Shown: positions 16,341 to 23,632, counted from the stretch's first letter. The stretch: 28,207 nt of DNA from JAAYZK01 sp964535025 (GCA_964535025.1 CAZHRW010000050.1:1-28207); one strand, 5' to 3'. Notes: generated by a model from the letters alone, not told the origin. Program-made: numbers and translations.

Positions 16341-17768
16341 ATGCTTCTACGAACGGTTGTGGCCGTCCGCGGCGGACGGCTGGTCCGGTGTTTGTCGTCG
16401 CGGCTGCCGGCACCGGATGTGGTGGTCGAGCGGGTGCGCCCGTCGGCCGGCGCGTGGGACCGGATCCTCCGCAAGGGCGGGGACGTGGTGGTGGTCAGCG
16501 AGTCGCTGATCCCCGACCCGCTGGAGCGGAGCATCAGCCTGCTCAACGAGTTGCCGGAGATCCCCACCTCGGTGGTCATCACCGAGCGGGCCTCGCCCAA
16601 GGCGCACGCGGACCTGCTGGCGTGCGGGTGCGATACGGTCCTCTATGCCGCCCTGGGCGCCGACCAGCTCGCCGACGCCATCGACGCGACGATCGAGAAC
16701 CGCCGCCAGCTGCTCAGGCGAACCCTCGGCGATCACGGCACCGACGCCCTGCCGAAGCTGGCCGATTTCGGCTCCGAGAGCGCGACGATGCGGATGTTCA
16801 TGCAGGTGGTCCGGCGGGTGGTCGCCAGCAACGCCACGCTGCTGCTGGGCGGGGAGACCGGCGTGGGCAAGGAGCACCTGGCCAGGGCGATCCACGCCGA
16901 GAGCCCCCGCTCCGGCGGGCCGTTCGTGGCCATCAACTGCGCGGCCCTGCCCGAGCAACTGCTCGAAAGCGAGCTGTTCGGCCACGAGGAAGGCGCCTTC
17001 ACCGGCGCGACCCGCAGCCGGCGGGGGGCGTTCGAGCTGGCCCACGGCGGGACGCTCTTTCTCGACGAGGTCGGCGAGATGCCCCTGCACCTGCAGGCCA
17101 AGCTGCTGCGGGTGCTGCAGGACTTCGAGGTCCGACGGGTCGGCGGCGAGCGGGGCGTCGAGGTCGACGTCCGCGTCATGGCCGCCTCCAACCGGGACCT
17201 GACCGGCGAGGCCGAGGCCCACCGGTTCCGCCAGGACCTCTATTACCGCCTCAGCGTCATCGAGCTGGTCGTCCCGCCCCTGCGGGAGCGGCCGGAGGAC
17301 ATCCCCGCGCTGGCCGAGGGCTTCCTCGCGCGGATGGGGGCCAAGATCGGCACGGACGTGGGCGCCATCGCCGACGACGCCATGGAGCGGCTGTGCCGCT
17401 ACGACTGGCCCGGCAACGTGCGGGAACTGTCCAACGTCCTGGAGCGGGCGATGCTCCTGTGCGAGGGCGATGTGATCACGCTGGACGACCTGCCCGTGGG
17501 CATCAGCGGCGGGCGGTCCGGTACGCCGGCGCCGGGGCCCCTGGTGACGCCCCAGCAGTGGCGGGGCAAGACGCTCGGGGAGGTCACCGCCGCGGCCGTC
17601 GACCAGATCGAGCGGGCCTACCTCCAGATGCTCCTGGCCGAAACCGGCGGCCGCGTCGGCGACACCGCCCGGCGGGCCGGCATCCACCCTCGCGGGCTGT
17701 ACAACAAGATGCGCAAGCACCACCTGCGCAAGGAAGAGTTCCGGCGGCGGGGCACGGAGACCGGGTAG
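16341..17768 (+). CDS. Sigma-54-dependent transcriptional activator with degenerate receiver domain
   Basis: A 475-residue NtrC-family enhancer-binding protein. Residues 1-130 resemble a receiver, but the strand that should carry the phospho-acceptor reads DVVVVSESLIPDP, with Ser where Asp is expected, so regulation by phosphorylation is doubtful. The AAA+ domain is intact: Walker A GETGVGKE (171-178), GAFTGA (218-223) for sigma-54 contact, Walker B LFLDE (D242, E243), FRQDLYYRLSV, PPLRERPEDIP and YDWPGNVREL. The C terminus is a Fis-type helix-turn-helix (GRVGDTARRAGIHPRGLYNKM). GAGGGAG lies about 12 bases before the ATG. Divergent placement from the speD-like operon and nearby -24/-12 promoters on both sides suggest local targets. 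Confidence 0.93.
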   Translation: MLLRTVVAVRGGRLVRCLSSRLPAPDVVVERVRPSAGAWDRILRKGGDVVVVSESLIPDPLERSISLLNELPEIPTSVVITERASPKAHADLLACGCDTVLYAALGADQLADAIDATIENRRQLLRRTLGDHGTDALPKLADFGSESATMRMFMQVVRRVVASNATLLLGGETGVGKEHLARAIHAESPRSGGPFVAINCAALPEQLLESELFGHEEGAFTGATRSRRGAFELAHGGTLFLDEVGEMPLHLQAKLLRVLQDFEVRRVGGERGVEVDVRVMAASNRDLTGEAEAHRFRQDLYYRLSVIELVVPPLRERPEDIPALAEGFLARMGAKIGTDVGAIADDAMERLCRYDWPGNVRELSNVLERAMLLCEGDVITLDDLPVGISGGRSGTPAPGPLVTPQQWRGKTLGEVTAAAVDQIERAYLQMLLAETGGRVGDTARRAGIHPRGLYNKMRKHHLRKEEFRRRGTETG

Positions 17769-17900
17769 GGGCAACCCTTGTGGTTGCCCTCGTGTCCGTC
17801 AACCCCCCACGCCCATCCCGCCGGCGATCGAGGGCAGGCACAAGGCCTGCCCCGCGGTGATGATCCCGCCGGCGATCGAGGGCGGGCACACGGCCTGCCC
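17766..17900. repeat. Cluster of REP-like dispersed palindromic repeats
   Basis: Three stem-loops follow each other after the activator gene, whose TAG stop falls inside the first unit. The first has arms GGGCAACC (17769-17776) and GGTTGCCC (17782-17789) with a five-base loop. Then a 38-bp unit occurs twice, at 17815-17852 and 17863-17900 (period 48), differing at two positions; each contains a GGCAGGC/GCCTGCC-type hairpin, the second with one G-T pair. Such units are widespread in planctomycete and related genomes. They may terminate the activator mRNA. Confidence 0.75.
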
Positions 17901-17918
17901 TTCGCGATAGCCGCCGTT

Positions 17919-18368
17919 TTACCGCCGCGATGCGCCTTGGCGTTCGAGCTTGCGGGCGTATTCGATGCAGTACTTCGCCCAGGGGCGCGCACGCAGGCGG
18001 GTGAGCGTAATCGGCTTGCCCGTCGCCAGGCAGATGCCGTACGTCCCGTCCTCGATGCGCCCCAGGGCCTCCTCGACCTCGCGGAGTTCGGCCCGCTGGC
18101 TGCCGTACAGCCCGGCGTTCAGCTCGATGTGCTCGGTGTCGATCGCCTGCTCGGGCAGCTCGGAGTTCTCGCGGCTGCCCTCCATCGCACGGCTGACGGC
18201 CGAACTGATGTCCGTGATATGCCCCAGCAACTCGCGGCGCTTCTCGATCAGGCGCCGGCGGAGTTCGGCGATCTCCCGGTCGGTCAACTCCGACGCGGCC
18301 TGCGGGGCGCGACGGGTCCGCCGGGACGGCGTCTTCGACGTATTGCGGTTGGACGACTTCGAAGTCAT
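17919..18368 (-). CDS. TraR/DksA-family protein with incomplete zinc site
   Basis: A 149-residue protein of the DksA/TraR family, small proteins that act in the RNA polymerase secondary channel. Residues 1-25 are a basic, disordered-looking tail. A long helical region (26-100, probable coiled coil) leads to RIEDGTYGICLATGKPI and RLRARPWAKYCIEY. In canonical DksA four cysteines bind zinc (CxxC...CxxC). Here C113 and C134 remain, while T116 and Y137 replace the other two, so zinc binding is probably lost or altered. AAGGTGAG precedes the ATG. It is convergent with the sigma-54 activator gene and divergent from the citrate-synthase-like gene. Confidence 0.85.
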   Translation of the reverse strand: MTSKSSNRNTSKTPSRRTRRAPQAASELTDREIAELRRRLIEKRRELLGHITDISSAVSRAMEGSRENSELPEQAIDTEHIELNAGLYGSQRAELREVEEALGRIEDGTYGICLATGKPITLTRLRARPWAKYCIEYARKLERQGASRR

Positions 18369-18413
18369 GGCTCACCTTGGCTCAAGTCTTTGCTTTACCC
18401 GTTCTCTCAGCGC

Positions 18414-18464
18414 TGCCGGAGGGAAAACCGCCGCCGACGCCTCCCCTGCATCGTCCCTCCGGCA
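18414..18464. repeat. 11-bp perfect inverted repeat with 29-bp gap
   Basis: TGCCGGAGGGA at 18414-18424 and TCCCTCCGGCA at 18454-18464 are exact inverted copies. It sits in the leader of the DksA-like gene and roughly 155 bases upstream of the sigma-54-type promoter at 18595. It could be a leader hairpin in the leftward transcript or a pair of protein-binding half-sites. Confidence 0.5.
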
Positions 18465-18594
18465 CAGGACGGCGTTGCCGCCTTAGGCTATTCTATCGCG
18501 GGACGACCGGGCGGACGGCACATTCTTCGCGCCCGGCGGCTTTTTGCCGGTGGGGGCGGCGTGGCGCGAGGAACTCCCGTTCCGGTCGCGATTC

Positions 18595-18610
18595 TGGCAC
18601 GCCTTATGCT
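18595..18610 (+). promoter_or_regulatory. Sigma-54-type (-24/-12) promoter for the citrate-synthase-like gene
   Basis: TGGCACG-CCTT-ATGCT differs from the consensus TGGCACG-N4-TTGCW at a single position. GG (18596-18597) and GC (18608-18609) have the required 10-base spacing. Transcription would begin near 18621, about 95 bases before the chosen ATG. The sigma-54 activator gene ends 0.8 kb upstream. Confidence 0.65.
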
Positions 18611-18715
18611 TAAAATTTCGCGGCCGCTCGCACGGTGCGGAGCGGGACAGTCCAGACCACCCCGATGATGGAGGCGCCGCCGGCTGCGGGCCGGCGGGCG
18701 CCGGGAGCTGCACCC

Positions 18716-20101
18716 ATGGCCCTGCATTTCGACAAGGCGACGCGGTCGTTCTACGCCAACCTCCGGCCCCCCGCGCTGAAGGACGTGGATGAGCCCAATC
18801 TGTACCGGGACATCTTCCCGTACAGCCAGTTGCCGAAGATCCCCTTCAGCCACGAGCGGGTGCCGACGACCATCCCCGGCGAAACCTGGGTGACCGACAC
18901 GACCTTCCGGGACGGCCAGCAGGCCCGCGCGCCGTACACCGTCGAGCAGACCGTGCAGTTGTTCACCTTTCTGCACCGCCTGGCCGGCCCGGCCGGACTG
19001 ATCCGCCAGAGCGAGTTCTTTCTCTATTCCGACAGGGATCGCCAGGCGGTGGAAAAGTGCAGGGAACTGGGGTTCGAGTACCCCCAGATCACCGGCTGGA
19101 TCCGCGCCGTCAAGAGCGATTTCGCACTGGTCAAAGCCATGGGATTGACCGAAACGGGCATCCTGACCAGTTGCAGCGACTACCACATCTTCCTCAAGCT
19201 TCGCCGCAAGCGCAGCGAGGCGATGGAGATGTACCTCGACATCGTCCGGACTGCCCTCGACAACGGCATCGCGCCGCGTTGCCACTTCGAGGACATTACC
19301 CGAGCCGACTTCGACGGCTTCGTCATCCCCTACGCCGTCGAGCTGATGAAGCTCGCCGAGCAGTACGACACGCCGGTCAAGATCCGCATGTGCGACACGC
19401 TGGGCTTCGGCGTGCCCTACGTCGGGGCCGACCTGCCCCGCTCGGTCGCCAAGATCACCTACTACCTCCACCAACAGGCCGGCGTGCCCAGCGAGTGGCT
19501 GGAGTGGCACGGGCACAACGACTTCCACAAGGTGCTCGCCAACGCCACCACCGCCTGGCTGCACGGCTGCTGCGCCGCCAACGGCACGCTGCTCTCGATC
19601 GGCGAGCGGACCGGCAACCCGCCCATCGAGGGGCTGCTGGTCGAGCACGCGATGCTCTGGGGCGAGGGCGAGGGCGTCGACTATGCGGCGATCACCGAAC
19701 TGGCGGACTATTACCGCGTCGAGATCGGCTACGACATCCCGCCCCTGTATCCGCTGGTCGGGCGCGACTTCAACGTCACCCGCGCCGGCATCCACGCCGA
19801 CGGTCTGCTCAAGAACGAGGAGATCTATAACCCCTTCGACACCGAGCGGATCCTGCACCGGCCGCCCCGCGTCGCCCTGACCGACAAGAGCGGCGTCGGG
19901 GGCGTCTGCCACTGGATCGCCGCCCACTACGAACTCGACGCAGACCTGGCCAAGACCGATCCGCGGGTGCAGACCCTGGCCGCGTGGATCGACGACCTCT
20001 ACCAGACCGGGCGTATCGCGGCAATGAGTGACGAGGAAATGACCGATAAGGTAACCGAGGTCTTCGGTGACGACGCCCGCCGGCGGCCGGAAACGGTGTA
20101 G
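18716..20101 (+). CDS. DRE-TIM metallolyase, probable (Re)-citrate synthase
   Basis: A 461-residue enzyme of the isopropylmalate/homocitrate/(Re)-citrate synthase family, which condenses acetyl-CoA with a 2-oxo acid. TDTTFRDGQQ (R65, D66) and the metal-binding HGHND (265-269) are intact. The blocks QSEFFLYSDRDRQAVEKC, TSCSDYHIF, CHFEDITRADF, GERTGNPP and NVTRAGIHADG look much more like the clostridial (Re)-citrate synthase than LeuA, and no LeuA regulatory C-terminal domain is seen. Oxaloacetate as substrate is therefore likely but inferred; homocitrate synthase is the alternative. GGGAG eight bases before the ATG at 18716 supports this start; a longer in-frame reading from GTG 18635 has no ribosome site. 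The gene appears monocistronic. Confidence 0.82.
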   Translation: MALHFDKATRSFYANLRPPALKDVDEPNLYRDIFPYSQLPKIPFSHERVPTTIPGETWVTDTTFRDGQQARAPYTVEQTVQLFTFLHRLAGPAGLIRQSEFFLYSDRDRQAVEKCRELGFEYPQITGWIRAVKSDFALVKAMGLTETGILTSCSDYHIFLKLRRKRSEAMEMYLDIVRTALDNGIAPRCHFEDITRADFDGFVIPYAVELMKLAEQYDTPVKIRMCDTLGFGVPYVGADLPRSVAKITYYLHQQAGVPSEWLEWHGHNDFHKVLANATTAWLHGCCAANGTLLSIGERTGNPPIEGLLVEHAMLWGEGEGVDYAAITELADYYRVEIGYDIPPLYPLVGRDFNVTRAGIHADGLLKNEEIYNPFDTERILHRPPRVALTDKSGVGGVCHWIAAHYELDADLAKTDPRVQTLAAWIDDLYQTGRIAAMSDEEMTDKVTEVFGDDARRRPETV

Positions 20102-20122
20102 GGGAAACCGCGAATAGCCAAT

Positions 20123-20228
20123 ATCCAACAAGGAATCTCGAATTTCCGAGCAGGCTGACGCCCCCTCGGGCGCCAGCGGCCGTTCGCCGTGAACCTGGCG
20201 ACTGGGCATTCCTTGTCGGGGGTTGGAT
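20123..20228. repeat. Dispersed repeat element with imperfect terminal inverted repeats
   Basis: ATCCAACAAGGAAT (20123-20136) is matched in inverse by ATTCCTTG (20208-20215) and TTGGAT (20223-20228), which are split by a seven-base insertion. Inside is a second hairpin, CTCG-AATTTC-CGAG. The arm sequence resembles dispersed repeats I associate with planctomycete and other environmental genomes. The right arm contains the only upstream start candidate of the PIG-L gene. Confidence 0.55.
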
Positions 20229-20915
20229 AGTCGCCGTCCAGCCGCCGGGCTCACCCTGACAGGGGGATCGACGATCGGGGGGAATACGAACCAGCTTCGT
20301 CACGGCCAGGCCGGGCAGCCCACGCTCGTCGTGGTCGCCCATCCGGACGATGAAACCCTCTGGTGCGGGGGGCTGATGCTCCGCCGCCCGGACTGGGTGT
20401 GGACCGTCCTGAGCCTCTGCCGCGCCGAGGATGAGGATCGGCGGCCGAAGTTCCAGCGCGCCTGCGACCACCTGGGGGCCAGGGCGATCATCTCGGACCT
20501 CGACGACTCCAACCCCCTGGCGCCCATCGACCCGCCGGCCGACATCGGCGGACGGGTCCGCCGCCTCGCCGGCGACCGGACGTGGGGGCTGGTCCTCACC
20601 CACGGCGCCAACGGCGAGTACGGCCACCGGCGGCACCGGCAGGTCCACGCGGAGGTCCTCCGCCTGGCCGCCCGCGGCGAGCTGCGGTGCGAGGCGCTGT
20701 GGACCTTCGCCTACGACTGCGCTGCCGCGACCGGCCGATGCACGCCGCGGGCCGACGCGACCGTCCGTATCGCCCTCAGCGACGACCAGTTCGCCGCCAA
20801 GCGCCGCATCCTCCACGACCTGTACGGCTTCGGGCCCGACGCCTTCGAGACCCGCGCGTGCATCCGCCCCGAGGCCTTCCACCGACGCCCGCGCGGGCAG
20901 GGGGTATCGCCATGA
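20223..20915 (+). CDS. PIG-L/LmbE family N-acetylglucosaminyl deacetylase-like protein
   Basis: A zinc-dependent amidase-like protein of up to 230 residues. The family motif VAHPDDE lies at 38-44 and a second metal-binding block GEYGHRRHRQVHAEV at 131-145. Relatives remove acetyl groups from GlcNAc-containing sugars or lipids (MshB, BshB, PIG-L). The start is uncertain: no ATG precedes the HPDDE strand, the TTG at 20223 lies inside a repeat arm, and residues 1-32 look non-conserved. The true start may lie between 20223 and about 20315. The stop overlaps the glycosyltransferase ATG (ATGA), so the two are coupled. A GT4-deacetylase pair recalls glycoside-thiol or surface-glycan pathways, but the substrate cannot be assigned. 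Confidence 0.8.
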   Translation: MDSRRPAAGLTLTGGSTIGGNTNQLRHGQAGQPTLVVVAHPDDETLWCGGLMLRRPDWVWTVLSLCRAEDEDRRPKFQRACDHLGARAIISDLDDSNPLAPIDPPADIGGRVRRLAGDRTWGLVLTHGANGEYGHRRHRQVHAEVLRLAARGELRCEALWTFAYDCAAATGRCTPRADATVRIALSDDQFAAKRRILHDLYGFGPDAFETRACIRPEAFHRRPRGQGVSP

Positions 20916-22228
20916 AGGTGCTCGTCCTCTATGACTATCCGCCGTCCCCGTCGGGGCTGGCCACGCAGGGCGACCTGCTCTACCACGGGCTCAGGGAGAT
21001 CGGTGTCGACGCCCATCCCGCCCACTTCGAGTCGCCCCAGGAGAAGGAGTGGTACTACCGCTGGCTCGAGCCCGACCTGGTCGTCGGCGTCGGCTACTGG
21101 GGCCACGCGCCGCACATCGTCCTGCACCCCCAGCGGTACGGCATCCCGGCCGTGCCGTGGGTGGTCGCCGACGGCTACGTCGCCAACTACCAGGAGGTGT
21201 TCAACCACCTGCCGCTCATCCTGGCCACCTCCAACTGGGTCCGCGACGTCTACAAGCGGGACGGCCTGGACGTGGCGAACTTCGAGATCCTCCCGGTCGG
21301 CTGCGATACCGACACCTTCCGCCCCCGCGACCGCGACGAGCCCAAGGTCAAGGCCATCCGCCAGTCGCTGGGGATCGCCGATGAGGAGGTCATGATCCTC
21401 ACCGTCGGCGGCGACGCCGCCAGCAAGGGCGGCCAGGAGGTCATGCAGGCATTGGCCATGATCGACGGCGACGTGCCCGACTGGAAGTACGTCTGCAAGG
21501 TCTGGCCCCAGCCCCGCACCGAGCACCAGAACCTCGCCGACATGCAACTGGCCGCCCAGTTGGGCATCGGGAAGAACGTCATCTTCGCCACCAGCCGGAT
21601 CAGTCGCGGCTTCATGCCCTACCTGATGGCCGCCTGCGACATCTACGCCGCCCCCTCGCGCCTCGAGGGGTTCGGCATGCTCCAGGTCGAGGCCAACGCG
21701 TGCGGCAAGCCGGTCATCGGCATCAAGGCGATGGGCCTGCTGGACACCATGGTCCACGGCGAAACCGCCTTCCTCGCCGACGTCGCCCAGGAGGTCCGCG
21801 CCCGCGAGACCACCGTCGGGGCCGACCAGGGCTACAAGGAAGGCCACCGCGTCGTCTTCAAGCGGCCCCGCAGCGTCGACTTCCGCGCCTCCATCCACGA
21901 TATCGCCGGCTACCTGATGGACCTGATGACCGACGCCGACCTGCGGACGCGCCTCGGCGACGCCGGACGGGACCGCGTCGTCGAGCTGTTCGACTACCGC
22001 ACCGTCGCCCGCCGGTTCGTGGAGATCACGACCAAGGTGCTGGGCAAACGAAAACGCCGGAAGCCGCCGCTGCCGGCCGACGGCCCGCTTGACCCGGCCG
22101 ATGCCCAGCCCCGCCCCAAGGCGCAGGCTAAGCAAAAACGCCGGAAGCCGCCGCTGCCGGCCGACGGTCCGCTTGACCCGGCGGATTCCCAGTCCCGGCT
22201 CAGGATCCAGGGCGAACGAGAGCGATAG
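20912..22228 (+). CDS. GT4-family glycosyltransferase with duplicated basic C-terminal tail
   Basis: A 438-residue GT-B glycosyltransferase. The N-terminal acceptor domain begins MKVLVLYDYPPSPSGLATQG; VGCDTDTFRPRDRDE and ILTVGGDAASKGGQEVMQAL mark the linker and donor domain, and RLEGFGMLQVEANACGKPVIG carries the E-x7-E donor site. After about residue 378 the protein ends in a Lys/Arg/Pro-rich tail in which the unit KRRKPPLPADGPLDPAD occurs twice with a 28-residue period. It overlaps the PIG-L gene by four bases with AGGGGG as ribosome site, and the following glycosidase begins one base after its stop. Sugar donor and acceptor are unknown. Confidence 0.88.
   Translation: MKVLVLYDYPPSPSGLATQGDLLYHGLREIGVDAHPAHFESPQEKEWYYRWLEPDLVVGVGYWGHAPHIVLHPQRYGIPAVPWVVADGYVANYQEVFNHLPLILATSNWVRDVYKRDGLDVANFEILPVGCDTDTFRPRDRDEPKVKAIRQSLGIADEEVMILTVGGDAASKGGQEVMQALAMIDGDVPDWKYVCKVWPQPRTEHQNLADMQLAAQLGIGKNVIFATSRISRGFMPYLMAACDIYAAPSRLEGFGMLQVEANACGKPVIGIKAMGLLDTMVHGETAFLADVAQEVRARETTVGADQGYKEGHRVVFKRPRSVDFRASIHDIAGYLMDLMTDADLRTRLGDAGRDRVVELFDYRTVARRFVEITTKVLGKRKRRKPPLPADGPLDPADAQPRPKAQAKQKRRKPPLPADGPLDPADSQSRLRIQGERER
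22051..22197 (+). repeat. 84-nt in-frame tandem duplication in the glycosyltransferase tail
   Basis: Two 63-base blocks, at 22051-22113 and 22135-22197, differ at only four positions and are offset by 84 bases (28 codons). The near identity at DNA level points to a recent duplication that kept the reading frame. Confidence 0.85.
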
Positions 22229-22229
22229 G

Positions 22230-23414
22230 ATGGCCACCGACGAAAACGATGCGATCGACCAGGCCGTCCAGGCGGCCAGGGAGGTGCTCCTGAGCAACAT
22301 GCACGGTCCCTGTCGGGGCCTGCCCCGCGCCGCGGGGTGGGGCTACCCCGAGCCCTACACGCGGGACCTGCTCATCTCGGGCCTGGGTATCCTCGTGACC
22401 GGCGACGAGCGGCTGGTCGCGTCGCTGCGGACGGTCCTCCAGACGCTCGCCGCCAACCAGACGCCGCACGGCCATATTCCGTCGCTGGCCCACGACCCCG
22501 ACGACCGCGGCGCCAGCGACACGACGCCGCTGTTCCTGCTGATGGTGGCGATCTACCGCCGGTGGTCCGGCGAGGGCGCGTTCCTCGCCGACGCCGTCGA
22601 GAAGGCCCTCACGTGGATGGACTACGCCAGCCCCTCCGACCGGGCCCTGGTCGCCCAGTTGCCCACGACCGACTGGCGCGACGAGCAGCTCGTCACCGGC
22701 TTCGGCCTGTACGTCAACACGCTCACCTACGCCTTCTGCCGCCTGCACGGCCGCCACGAGCGCGCCGCCGACCTGGCCGCGATGATGGGCCGGTTCACCA
22801 TCACCGCCGAGGACGAAGCCAGCCGGCGGGTGCACGAGGGGCTGATCCTCAAGCGCAAGCCCTACTACGCGATGTGCTCGTTCAAGGTCTTCTCCTCCGA
22901 GCGGTTCGACCTGCTGGGCAACAGCCTGGCGATCCTGACCGGGATCGCCCCGCCCTCGCGGGCCAAGGCGATCCTCGCGTGGATCGAGCGGGAGTGCGAC
23001 GCCATGCGCGCCCGCGGCGACCTGGGCGTCGAGCTGGCGCCGAACTTCTTCCCCTTCGTCCGCCCCGGCGACTGGGAATGGTCCCGCCGTTACGAGCTGC
23101 ACAATCGCCCGGGCTGCTACCACAACGGCGGCGTCTGGCCCTTCGTCAGCGGCTTCCACATCGCCGCCATGGTCGCCGCCGGCCGCCTCCACCTGGCCCG
23201 GCGGACCCTGGCGGCGCTGACCGAGCTGGTCCGGCACCCCAAGGACCCGAAGCTCGCCTACGGCTTCAACGAATATTACCAGGCCCAGGACGGCCGCCCC
23301 CGCGGCCAGGACTGGCAGACCTGGTCGGCCGCCATGTACCTCTACGCCGTCGCCTGCGTCCGGCAGGAGCGCACGCCCTTCTTCGAGGAGGTGCGGGAGG
23401 CCAGGCAGCCCTGA
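22230..23414 (+). CDS. (alpha/alpha)6-barrel glycoside hydrolase, GH100/amylo-alpha-1,6-glucosidase-like
   Basis: A 394-residue all-helical glycosidase-like protein. YTRD (43-46), GASDTTPLFLL (95-105), TTDWRDEQ (146-153) and YHNGGVWPF (297-305) correspond to conserved blocks of neutral/alkaline invertases (GH100) and of related debranching-type glucosidases. Acidic residues in these blocks (D46, D97, D148/D151) are candidates for catalysis. No signal peptide is visible, so it should be cytoplasmic. It is shorter than plant invertases (~550 residues), close to the bare catalytic barrel. It starts one base after the glycosyltransferase stop, so the transferase product or its degradation may be its substrate. 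Sucrose hydrolysis is possible but unproven. Confidence 0.72.
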   Translation: MATDENDAIDQAVQAAREVLLSNMHGPCRGLPRAAGWGYPEPYTRDLLISGLGILVTGDERLVASLRTVLQTLAANQTPHGHIPSLAHDPDDRGASDTTPLFLLMVAIYRRWSGEGAFLADAVEKALTWMDYASPSDRALVAQLPTTDWRDEQLVTGFGLYVNTLTYAFCRLHGRHERAADLAAMMGRFTITAEDEASRRVHEGLILKRKPYYAMCSFKVFSSERFDLLGNSLAILTGIAPPSRAKAILAWIERECDAMRARGDLGVELAPNFFPFVRPGDWEWSRRYELHNRPGCYHNGGVWPFVSGFHIAAMVAAGRLHLARRTLAALTELVRHPKDPKLAYGFNEYYQAQDGRPRGQDWQTWSAAMYLYAVACVRQERTPFFEEVREARQP

Positions 23415-23525
23415 GACGGCCCGCCCGATCGGTGCGCGGCCCGCGGCCGCCAATCACACGCCCGCCGCGGCGTCAGCCGTCCATCGGCCTCGCACGGCCC
23501 GGCGCGCTCCCGGGCGGCGCCAGCC

Positions 23526-23561
23526 GTCCATCAAGTCCATCCAGTCCATTCTGTCCATACC
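23526..23561. repeat. 9-nt microsatellite (GTCCATNNN x4)
   Basis: GTCCATCAA, GTCCATCCA, GTCCATTCT and GTCCATACC follow without gaps, then a degenerate fifth unit TGTCCACCA. The preceding CAGCCGTCCATC also occurs at about 23474. It lies between the glycosidase and the toxin-antitoxin promoter and does not belong to a gene. Confidence 0.7.
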
Positions 23562-23576
23562 TGTCCACCACGCCCC

Positions 23577-23605
23577 TTGCCCCAGAAGGGGGGGCCGTAT
23601 ATACT
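23577..23605 (+). promoter_or_regulatory. Promoter of the toxin-antitoxin operon
   Basis: TTGCCC at 23577-23582 and TATACT at 23600-23605 are separated by 17 bases, matching consensus at four and five of six positions. The overlapping TATATACTAT is the most AT-rich spot in this region. Transcription would start near 23612, about 20 bases before the antitoxin ATG. Confidence 0.6.
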
Positions 23606-23632
23606 ATGTGTATCCATTCAGGAGCGATGACC

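Larger units (their letters stand above)
18369..18715. other. 347-bp divergent control region between the DksA-like and citrate-synthase-like genes
   Basis: No gene is supported here. The region contains an 11-bp inverted repeat near the DksA-like gene, a minus-strand TAGAAT hexamer at 18490-18495 (possible -10 for the DksA-like gene), and a plus-strand sigma-54-type promoter at 18595-18610. Confidence 0.55.
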
